From: Vicinamibacteria bacterium
GTDB taxonomy: Bacteria; Acidobacteriota; Vicinamibacteria; Fen-336
NCBI GenBank assembly: GCA_025923995.1
Contig: JAICEW010000017.1
Coordinates: 1 to 37,318 of the forward strand
Direction of reading: 5' to 3'
DNA length: 37,318 bases
Below the pieces are notes generated by a model that saw only the letters and a program-made list of their open reading frames with translations, was not told the origin of the DNA and made no database searches. A program made the position numbers and the translations under genes. Below are positions 1 through 6,791 of the stretch, piece by piece (positions within the stretch are counted from its first letter, which is position 1; each line of letters starts with the position of its first letter).

Positions 1-2
1 AT

Positions 3-32
3 CACTCAATACGTTGCGCAACGTGTTGAGTG
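3..32. promoter_or_regulatory. 30-bp near-perfect palindrome, possible operator
   Basis: Arms CACTCAA and TTGAGTG flank a core ACGTTGCGCAACGT that is itself fully palindromic. Only one pair (T10/G25) breaks the symmetry, and in RNA that pair would be a wobble. A further CTCAAC copy at 40-45 pairs with GTTGAG at 25-30. It is noticeably more AT-rich than its surroundings. It lies downstream of the minus-strand beta-lactamase gene and at the window edge. It has no T tract, so an operator for a gene to the left fits better than an intrinsic terminator. The rest of 46-119 shows nothing I can call. Confidence 0.5.
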
Positions 33-119
33 GTCATGACTCAACGGGCGCGCCGCGTTCGACGATGGCGCTGCCGGGAGCGCGCTGGCGATCGGCGCCC
101 CGTTCGAGCCCTGCGAACG

Positions 120-830
120 CTACGGCGCCGCTTTGACCTTGGCCGCCAGCAGCTCCAGCGTCCGCTCGAGCGCGCGGCGCGTGCCCGGCGCGCCGTGCCC
201 GGGCACGACGATCGCGGCCTCGGGATAGCGCGCGCGCACCGCTGCGATCGCGGCCGGCCAGCGCCCGAGGTCGGCCTCCCCCACGTACCCCAGGTCGGCC
301 GACTCCTCGGCCTTCACGAGGCATCCGCCGAACAGCACCCGCTGCTGCGGGAACCAGACCACGATGGTGTCCGGCGCGTGGCCGGCTCCGGGAAAGAACG
401 CCTCGAAGCCGCGCGGATCGGAGAAGGCGCCGGACGAGAACAGCGCGTCCGGTGCGGGCTTGCCGTCCGCGCGGGTGCGCTCGACGGTGAGCTGCAGCGC
501 GCCGACGGGGATGCCGCGCTTGCGCAGCGCGGCCACGCCGCCGGTGCGGTCCTCGTGCGAGTGCGTCGAGACCGCTCCCGCGACGGGGCGGCCGAGCGCC
601 TTGTGCGCCCAGTCGAGCACCTTGTCCGTCTGCGCGTCGCCCCAAGGCGGATCGACCAGCAGCGGTCCGCCGGGCAGCGACACCACGAGGCTGTTGGCGG
701 CCACGTGGTCCGACGCGCGCTCCGAGACGTAGAGCCAGACGTCGGGCACCAGCAGGCGCACCGACGCGCCGTCCCCCAGCTCGGTCGCGGGAGCGGCAGC
801 GGAGGCGAGAAGCAGCAGGGTCGCGAGCAT
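120..830 (-). CDS. Subclass B1-like metallo-beta-lactamase, secreted
   Basis: A 236-residue MBL-fold hydrolase with a short hydrophobic N-terminus (about 1-16) that looks like a signal peptide for periplasmic export. The zinc ligands follow the B1 beta-lactamase pattern. THSHED gives H90, H92 and D94. GAGHAPDT gives H151. FGGCLVK gives C170. VVPGHG gives H212. The Cys in the GGC context and the length match B1 enzymes, and differ from the generic glyoxalase-type MBL family, which has an extra Asp ligand. The start is ATG 830 with GAGGTG five bases upstream; it begins 2 bp after the PhzF stop, so the two are probably co-translated. Hydrolysis of beta-lactams is inferred from family residues. 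A related non-lactam hydrolase remains possible. Confidence 0.85.
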   Translation of the reverse strand: MLATLLLLASAAAPATELGDGASVRLLVPDVWLYVSERASDHVAANSLVVSLPGGPLLVDPPWGDAQTDKVLDWAHKALGRPVAGAVSTHSHEDRTGGVAALRKRGIPVGALQLTVERTRADGKPAPDALFSSGAFSDPRGFEAFFPGAGHAPDTIVVWFPQQRVLFGGCLVKAEESADLGYVGEADLGRWPAAIAAVRARYPEAAIVVPGHGAPGTRRALERTLELLAAKVKAAP

Positions 831-832
831 GG

Positions 833-1624
833 TCACACCTCGATGGCGCCGCGCATGTAGAGCACCGCGTGGCCGGCCAGGAAGACGCGCTTGTGCTTCT
901 GGACGCACACGATCTCCCCGCCGCGCGCCGACACCTGGTGCGCGATCAGGCGGTCCTTCTTCATGATCTTCGACCAGAACGGCACCAGCGAGCAGTGCGT
1001 CGAGCCCGTCACCGGATCCTCGGGCACGCCGACCTTGGGCGCGAAGTAGCGCGACACGAAGTCCGCCTTGTCCCCCTTCGCGGTCGCGATCACGCCCTGC
1101 TTGTCCAGCCGCCGCAGCTTCGCCATGTCCGGCCTCAGCGCGCGGACCTGCGCCTCGGTCTCGAACACGACCATGTAGTCCCGCTCCTCGAGCGTGGCGA
1201 TGGCGCCCTTGCCTCCCAGCGCGCGGAGCACGGCCTCGCTGGGCGCGCACGGCCTGGGGGGCAGCGACGGGAAGTCCATCGCCAGCATGTCCCCGGCACG
1301 GGAGACCGCGAGCAGCCCGCTGCGATCCGAGAGGAACTTCACCGACTTGAGCGACTTGTCCATGTGGTTCAGCACCACGTAGCCGGCCGCGAGCGTCGCG
1401 TGCCCGCACAGGTCCACCTCCGCGGTGGGCGTGAACCAGCGGATGCGGAACTTCCCCTGGCCGCCCACGATGAACGCGGTCTCGGAGAGGTTGTTCTCCG
1501 CGGCGATCGACTGCATCACGCGCGCCTCGGGCCAGACGCGCATCGGGCACACGGCGGCCGGGTTCCCTCCGAACAGCTTCCGCGTGAACGCATCCACCTG
1601 GAACAGCGGGATCTTCATCTTCAT
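833..1624 (-). CDS. PhzF family isomerase/epimerase-like protein
   Basis: A 263-residue cytoplasmic PhzF-family protein (diaminopimelate-epimerase-like fold). It shows the family opening FQVDAF...GGNPAAV, the NLSETAF segment whose Glu (E48) corresponds to the PhzF acid/base residue, FTPTAEVDLCGHATLA, and the C-terminal-half motif PEDPVTGSTH. Such proteins catalyse isomerisation or cyclisation of small metabolites; the substrate cannot be read from sequence and no phenazine genes are nearby. ATG 1624 is chosen because a -10-like GACAAT ends 9 nt upstream, suggesting a leaderless start. ATG 1618 and ATG 1645 are alternatives. It is the first gene of a two-gene unit with the metallo-beta-lactamase. 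Confidence 0.88.
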   Translation of the reverse strand: MKMKIPLFQVDAFTRKLFGGNPAAVCPMRVWPEARVMQSIAAENNLSETAFIVGGQGKFRIRWFTPTAEVDLCGHATLAAGYVVLNHMDKSLKSVKFLSDRSGLLAVSRAGDMLAMDFPSLPPRPCAPSEAVLRALGGKGAIATLEERDYMVVFETEAQVRALRPDMAKLRRLDKQGVIATAKGDKADFVSRYFAPKVGVPEDPVTGSTHCSLVPFWSKIMKKDRLIAHQVSARGGEIVCVQKHKRVFLAGHAVLYMRGAIEV

Positions 1625-1633
1625 ACGCGGGCG

Positions 1634-1639
1634 ATTGTC
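1634..1639 (-). promoter_or_regulatory. Candidate -10 element (GACAAT) for phzF-like gene
   Basis: On the minus strand GACAAT ends 9 nt before ATG 1624, so transcription would start within a few bases of the start codon. There is no Shine-Dalgarno and I could not find a convincing -35. Confidence 0.3.
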
Positions 1640-1689
1640 GCCCACGGCGTGCCCGGGATGCGAGGGACCGCCTCGGCTCGCGCCCGACG

Positions 1690-1695
1690 TATGAT
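1690..1695 (+). promoter_or_regulatory. Candidate -10 element (TATGAT) for mazG
   Basis: TATGAT ends 9 nt before the mazG ATG. This puts +1 at or next to the start codon, and no Shine-Dalgarno is visible. The -35 region (around 1667-1672) is poor. Confidence 0.45.
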
Positions 1696-1704
1696 GCGGG
1701 CCCC

Positions 1705-2493
1705 ATGACGAACACGGCCGGAGACCACTTCCAGCGCTTCGTCGAGCTGATCGCCCGCCTGCGCGCGCCGGGCGGCTGCCCCTGGGACCGCGAGCAGACG
1801 CACCGCAGCCTCAAGCCGATGACGATCGAGGAGGCCTACGAGGTGCTGGCCGCGATCGACGGCGGCGACGACGGCGAGCTGGCGGGTGAGCTGGGCGACC
1901 TGCTGCTCCAGGTCGTGTTCCACGCGCAGATCGCGACCGACGAGGGCCGCTTCACCATCGACGCCGTGATCGAGCGGGTCCACGACAAGATGGTCCGCCG
2001 GCACCCCCACGTCTTCGCCGACGACACGGCCGCCACGCCGGGCGAGGTGCTCCGCAACTGGGAGGCGCTCAAGCAGCAGGAGCGGGCCCAGCGCGGCGAG
2101 GTCCGCTCGGAGTCCATGCTGGACAGCGTCCTCAAGAACCTGCCCGCCGTCATGGAGGCGCTGCAGATGACGACCAAGGTGGCTCGCGTCGGCTTCGACT
2201 GGCCGGACGCGGAGGCGGTCCTGGCCAAGGTGGACGAGGAGCTGGCCGAGCTCAAGGCCGCGCGAGGCGGCCGGGAGGCGGAGGAGGAGATCGGCGACCT
2301 GCTGTTCGCGATCGTGAACCTCGCGCGCCACCTGGACGTGGACCCCGAGTCGGCCCTCAAGGCCGCCAACCGCAAGTTCCGCCGCCGCTTCGCGCACGTG
2401 GAGGCGCGCCTGCGCGAGTCGGGCCGGCAGCCGGCGGACGCGACGCTGCCGGAGATGGACGCGCTGTGGGAGGAAGCGAAGGCGCGCGAGTGA
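1705..2493 (+). CDS. mazG: Nucleoside triphosphate pyrophosphohydrolase MazG
   Basis: At 262 residues it is about the length of E. coli MazG (263). It hydrolyses NTPs and dNTPs to NMP plus PPi and is tied to nucleotide-pool sanitation and stringent-response control. Both tandem MazG domains are visible. The N-terminal one has GGCPWDREQTH, MTIEEAYEV and ELGDLLLQVVFHAQIA, the metal-binding EE..E/ELGD helices. The C-terminal one (about 165-240) has KVDEELAELK and EEEIGDLLFAIVNLARH. The start is ATG 1705 with a TATGAT box just upstream and no Shine-Dalgarno. The stop overlaps the RNase D GTG by 4 bp, so the two are probably translationally coupled. Confidence 0.95.
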   Translation: MTNTAGDHFQRFVELIARLRAPGGCPWDREQTHRSLKPMTIEEAYEVLAAIDGGDDGELAGELGDLLLQVVFHAQIATDEGRFTIDAVIERVHDKMVRRHPHVFADDTAATPGEVLRNWEALKQQERAQRGEVRSESMLDSVLKNLPAVMEALQMTTKVARVGFDWPDAEAVLAKVDEELAELKAARGGREAEEEIGDLLFAIVNLARHLDVDPESALKAANRKFRRRFAHVEARLRESGRQPADATLPEMDALWEEAKARE

Positions 2494-3626
2494 CCGTGTC
2501 CTCCGAGCCGTGGGTCCGCACGGGCGAGGAGCTGGAGCGGCTGGCGGCCGAGCTGCGCGGCGGCCGCACCGTTGCCCTCGACAGCGAGTCCGACAGCCTG
2601 CACCACCACCGCGAGAAGGTCTGCCTCATCCAGGTCGCGGCCGAGGGCGGTCGCACGTGGCTCGTCGACCCGCTGGCGCTGCGCGACCTCTCCGCCCTGG
2701 CGCCCCTCGTCGCCGATCCGCAGGTGACGAAGGTCTTCCACGGGGCCGACTACGACGTCACCACCATGAAGCGCGACTTCGGCTTCACCTTCGCCGGCCT
2801 GTTCGACACCATGATCGCCGCCCGCTTCCTGGGCCTGCCGGCCGTGGGCCTGCAGGCGGTCGCGCAGAGCGAGCTGGGGATCGCCCTCTCGAAGGACAGC
2901 CAGAAGGACGACTGGTCGCGGCGGCCGCTCACGCCCACGCAGGAGCGCTACGCGCGCGACGACGTGCGCCACCTGCACGCGCTGAGGGCGCGGCTCGCGG
3001 ACCGCCTGGCCGAGCAGGGCCGGCTGTCCTGGGTGCAGGAGGAGTGCGACGCGGTGGGGGCCCTGCCGGCCGCGCAGCGGCGGAGCGAGCCCGACGCCTG
3101 GCAGAAGATCAAGGGCATCCGGCAGCTCCCGCCCCGCGCGCGCGAAGTGGTCAAGCACGTCGTGGCCTGGCGCGAGGCGGTGGCGGAGGAGACGGACATC
3201 CCGGCCTTCCGCATCCTCAACACCGAGGCGCTCTTCGCCCTGGCCAAGAGCCCGCCCCGCGACGAGGCCGCGCTGCACGCGGTGCGCGCGATCTGGCCGC
3301 GCTGGCGCCGCCACGCGCCCGCGCTGCTGGCCGCGGTCGCGCGCGCCCTGGCCGTCCCCGACGCCGCGCTCTCCGCGCTCGCGTCGACTCCGCGGCCGCC
3401 CCAGGTGCCGCCCGAGACCAAGCGCCGCATCGACGCGCTGCGCGCGTGGCGCGCGAAGGAAGCGGAGCGCCTGGGCCTCGACATCGCGATCGTGCTGCCG
3501 CAGCGGCTGCTGGAGAAGGTGGCCGAGGCCCACCCGCGCTCGATCGCGGACCTGGAGCGCATCGAGGGCCTGCGCCGCTGGCGCGCCTCGGCCCTGGGCG
3601 CTTCTTTGCTGCCGGCCCTGGCCTGA
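2490..3626 (+). CDS. rnd: Ribonuclease D (DEDDy 3'-5' exoribonuclease)
   Basis: A 378-residue exonuclease for tRNA and stable RNA 3'-end maturation. The DEDDy catalytic set is complete: D31 and E33 in ALDSESD, D87 in FHGADYDVTTMKRDF, and Y154 and D158 in YARDDVRHL. Two helical HRDC-like regions follow, at about 200-285 (DAWQKIKGIRQL...) and about 300-378, as in E. coli RNase D. I place the start at GTG 2490, whose GTGA overlaps the mazG TGA; an in-frame ATG at 2466 would add eight residues and overlap further into mazG. No frameshift or missing residue was seen. Confidence 0.93.
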   Translation: MTVSSEPWVRTGEELERLAAELRGGRTVALDSESDSLHHHREKVCLIQVAAEGGRTWLVDPLALRDLSALAPLVADPQVTKVFHGADYDVTTMKRDFGFTFAGLFDTMIAARFLGLPAVGLQAVAQSELGIALSKDSQKDDWSRRPLTPTQERYARDDVRHLHALRARLADRLAEQGRLSWVQEECDAVGALPAAQRRSEPDAWQKIKGIRQLPPRAREVVKHVVAWREAVAEETDIPAFRILNTEALFALAKSPPRDEAALHAVRAIWPRWRRHAPALLAAVARALAVPDAALSALASTPRPPQVPPETKRRIDALRAWRAKEAERLGLDIAIVLPQRLLEKVAEAHPRSIADLERIEGLRRWRASALGASLLPALA

Positions 3627-3641
3627 CGCCCGCTTTCGGGC

Positions 3642-3647
3642 TAGGAT
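3642..3647 (+). promoter_or_regulatory. Candidate -10 element (TAGGAT) for the secreted dehydrogenase gene
   Basis: TAGGAT lies 32 nt before ATG 3680. Its predicted leader would carry the AGAAAGG ribosome-binding site at 3664-3670. The -35 is not convincing. Confidence 0.35.
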
Positions 3648-3679
3648 GCCGGCCTTCCTCCCCAGAAAGGTCCGGGCCC

Positions 3680-6600
3680 ATGAAGACGTTGCTCGCTGCG
3701 GTTGCGGCGATCGCCCTCGCCGCGCCCACCGCCGACGCCGCGCTGCCTCCGAACTTCTTCGACGAGCTGGTGACGAGCGTCGGCTCCCCGACCGCGCTGG
3801 CCTTCACGCCCGACGGGCGCATGCTGATCACGCGCCAGACCGGCTCGCTGCGCGTCTTCAACGGGACACTGCTGGCCACGCCGGCGATCACGTTCCCGAG
3901 CAGCACGATCTGCACGAACTTCGAGCGCGGCCTGCTGGGGGTGGCGGTCGACCCCGCCTTCGCGAGCAACAAGTTCATCTACCTCTTCTACACGCACCGC
4001 GTGGACACGAGCGCCTGTTCGGGGAGCACCACGCCGGTCAACCGCGTGTCGCGATTCGTGCTGCCCGACAGCAACGTGATCGACCCGGCCAGCGAGGTGG
4101 TGCTGATCGACAACATGCCGTCCACCAACGGCAACCACAACGCCGGCGACGTCCAGTTCGGGCCGGACGGCCTGCTCTACGTGAGCGTGGGCGACGGCGG
4201 CTGCGACTACGCGGGCGGGGGGTGCGGCGGCTCGAACGATGCCTCCCGCGACCAGCACACCCTCATCGGCAAGATCCTGCGCATCACCCGCGACGGGAAC
4301 ATCCCCCCTGGCAACCCCTTCCAGGGCGCCGGCACCGCGCGCTGCAACGTGACGGGCGGCACCACGCCCGGCAACAAGTGCCAGGAGACCTTCGCCTGGG
4401 GCCTGCGCAACCCGTTCCGCTTCGCGTTCGACCCCAACGCCGCCGGCGTCCGCTTCTTCATCAACGACGTGGGCCAGACCGACTTCGAGGAGATCGACCT
4501 GGGGCAGGCGGGCGCCGACTACGGCTGGAACTGCCGGGAGGGCTCGGAGATCAACAACACCTCGGGGCCCTGCAGCCCCACCCCCCCGAACATGGTGGGG
4601 CCCGTCTACGAGTACGCGCACGACGAGCAGATCCCCGGCACCACCAGCCCCTCGAGCTGCAACGCCATCACCGGCGGCGCGTTCGTCCCGAACGGGCTGT
4701 GGCCGGGCTACGACGGGGCGTATCTCTTCAGCGACTACACCTGCGGCTGGATCGTGAGGCTCTCGGGAGCGGCCCCGCCCTTCGCCGCCAGCGACTTCGC
4801 GACCAGCCTGGGCGGCGACAGCGCCGTGGCGCTGCTGTTCGGCCCGCGAGAGGGCAGCCAGGCGCTCTACTACACGACCTACTCGGGGGGCGGCCAGATC
4901 CGCCGCATCTACTACGACCAGACGGGCAACAGCCCGCCCACCGCGGTCATCGGCGCCAACCCGCTGTCGGGCTCGCCGCCCCTGAACGTGACCTTCAGCG
5001 CCGCCGGCAGCAGCGATCCCGACCCGGGCGACACGCTCACGTACTTCTGGACCTTCGGCGACGGCTCGCCCGAGACGCAGACGACGGCGATCACCATCCA
5101 GCACTCGTACGGTGCGGCCGGCACCTACACCGCGACCCTGCGCGCGCGCGACAACCACTTCGCGTTCTCCAACCCGGTGACGGTGCAGATCCAGGTGGGG
5201 ACCAACACGCCGCCGGTGCCGACCATCACGTCGCCGGCCGCCGGCGCGCTCTTCAACGTCGGCCAGCTGGTCACGCTGGTGGGCTCGGCCATCGACCAGG
5301 GTCAGCCGCTGCCGCCCAGCGCGCTGTCGTGGCAGGTCCTGCTGCACCACGACACGCACACGCATCCGTTCTTCGGTCCCGCGACGGGCAACAACCTCAC
5401 GTTCACCACGCCCCCGCCCGAGGACCTGCAGGCCGCGACCAACAGCTACCTGGAGATCCGGCTGACCGCGACCGACGGCGGCGGCCTGTCGGCGACCGTG
5501 ACCAGGGACTTCATGCCCCGCAAGGTCAACGTCACGCTCGCGACGGCCCCACCCGGCCTCACCCTGACGGTCAACGCGATCAACAACATGACCGGTCCCA
5601 CCACCTTCGTCTCGTGGGCCAACGCCTCGCTGGCGCTCCAGGCCCAGGACCAGGTGGGGCCGGGCGGCGTCTTCTACACGTTCGACTCCTGGTCGGACGG
5701 CGGGGCCGCGAGCCACACCGTCCTCACGCCGTCCACGGCCGCGACGTTCACCGCCACCTTCGACCCGCTGGCCGCGAACGCGGGGGACGCGGCAGTCGAC
5801 GAGGGCGACGCCGGGACCGTGGTCGCCCAGGTCCCGATCACGCTGTCCGGCAGCTCGCCCTCGACCGTGACCGTCGCCTGGGCCACCGCGGACGGAACCG
5901 CATCGGCCGCCGCCGGCGACTACCTGCCCGCCTCGGGCACCGTCACGTTCGCCCCCGGAGCGACCAGCACGACGGTGCCGGTGACCGTCCAGGGCGACCT
6001 GAGCGGGGAGCTGGACGAGACGGTCCTCCTCCAGCTGTCGGCGCCCACCGCAGCGGTCGTGGGGAACGGGACCGGCGAGCTGCTGATCCGCAACGACGAC
6101 GCGCTGCCGGCTCCCGATCCCGGCTCCGAGCTCGCGCACGGGTCCCTCGTGACCGACGCCCTCCCGACGCAGCCGGGGCCGGTCGAGCAGGTGGACTGGT
6201 ACCGCATCTCGCAGAAGGCGCGCTCGTCGTACGAGGTGGTGCTCGACGCGGCCTCGGGCGACGTGGTGCCGATCTCGCTGGCCCGCGTCGCCGCGGACGG
6301 CACGACCGTGCGCCAGAACTCCGTGTCCGCCGGCATGGGGCCGGCGCGCAGCCTCCGCTGGCAGAACACGACCTCCGCCAGCAACGACACCGAGCTCCTG
6401 CGGGTCCAGAGCGGGACCTGCGGGACCGCCTGCGGGCCCGACGACGTCTACCGGCTGCGCGTGTACGACACGACGTACACGCTGCCGCGCTTCAGCAACT
6501 TCGGGCAGACGACCTTCGTGGTCCTGCAGAACACGCGCAACCACACGGTCGCGGGCACCTTCTACTACTGGAGCCCGTCCGGCACCCTGCTGACCACCAC

Positions 6601-6787
6601 GACGTTCAACATGGCCGCGCGCAGGGTGCTCGTGTTCAAGGTGTCCGACGTGCCCGGGCTGCCCGGGCTCGCCGGATCGATCACGGTCACGAACGACGCG
6701 CCCTACGGGACGCTCGTCGGCAAGGCGGTCTCGGTGGACAGCGCGGGCTTCTCCTTCGACACGCCGAGGGTGCCGCGGCCGAGGTGA
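3680..6787 (+). CDS. Secreted glucose/sorbosone dehydrogenase-type beta-propeller with PKD, Calx-beta and shared C-terminal module
   Basis: 1035 residues. A signal peptide (1-20, ending TADA) precedes a six-bladed GSDH/PQQ-aldose-dehydrogenase-type propeller at about 25-415. Family marks include ERGLLGVAVDPAF, NGNHNAGDVQFGPDG, WGLRNPFRFAFDP, FEEIDL and GADYGWNCREG. A PKD domain follows (about 419-510, WTFGDG), then a beta-sandwich linker region (about 511-695), a Calx-beta domain (about 700-809) and a 219-residue terminal module (817-1035). That module recurs at the end of the FG-GAP protein at 18858-24146. Sugar oxidation is inferred from the propeller, and the remaining domains imply extracellular display. 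The start ATG 3680 has AGAAAGG upstream. The gene ends 4 bp from the convergent regulator gene. Confidence 0.88.
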   Translation: MKTLLAAVAAIALAAPTADAALPPNFFDELVTSVGSPTALAFTPDGRMLITRQTGSLRVFNGTLLATPAITFPSSTICTNFERGLLGVAVDPAFASNKFIYLFYTHRVDTSACSGSTTPVNRVSRFVLPDSNVIDPASEVVLIDNMPSTNGNHNAGDVQFGPDGLLYVSVGDGGCDYAGGGCGGSNDASRDQHTLIGKILRITRDGNIPPGNPFQGAGTARCNVTGGTTPGNKCQETFAWGLRNPFRFAFDPNAAGVRFFINDVGQTDFEEIDLGQAGADYGWNCREGSEINNTSGPCSPTPPNMVGPVYEYAHDEQIPGTTSPSSCNAITGGAFVPNGLWPGYDGAYLFSDYTCGWIVRLSGAAPPFAASDFATSLGGDSAVALLFGPREGSQALYYTTYSGGGQIRRIYYDQTGNSPPTAVIGANPLSGSPPLNVTFSAAGSSDPDPGDTLTYFWTFGDGSPETQTTAITIQHSYGAAGTYTATLRARDNHFAFSNPVTVQIQVGTNTPPVPTITSPAAGALFNVGQLVTLVGSAIDQGQPLPPSALSWQVLLHHDTHTHPFFGPATGNNLTFTTPPPEDLQAATNSYLEIRLTATDGGGLSATVTRDFMPRKVNVTLATAPPGLTLTVNAINNMTGPTTFVSWANASLALQAQDQVGPGGVFYTFDSWSDGGAASHTVLTPSTAATFTATFDPLAANAGDAAVDEGDAGTVVAQVPITLSGSSPSTVTVAWATADGTASAAAGDYLPASGTVTFAPGATSTTVPVTVQGDLSGELDETVLLQLSAPTAAVVGNGTGELLIRNDDALPAPDPGSELAHGSLVTDALPTQPGPVEQVDWYRISQKARSSYEVVLDAASGDVVPISLARVAADGTTVRQNSVSAGMGPARSLRWQNTTSASNDTELLRVQSGTCGTACGPDDVYRLRVYDTTYTLPRFSNFGQTTFVVLQNTRNHTVAGTFYYWSPSGTLLTTTTFNMAARRVLVFKVSDVPGLPGLAGSITVTNDAPYGTLVGKAVSVDSAGFSFDTPRVPRPR

Positions 6788-6791
6788 CGCG

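Noticed and set aside
2-37. Eleven-codon minus-strand reading frame across the left palindrome
   Set aside because: No ribosome-binding site, an in-frame stop immediately upstream, and the sequence is better explained by its symmetry.
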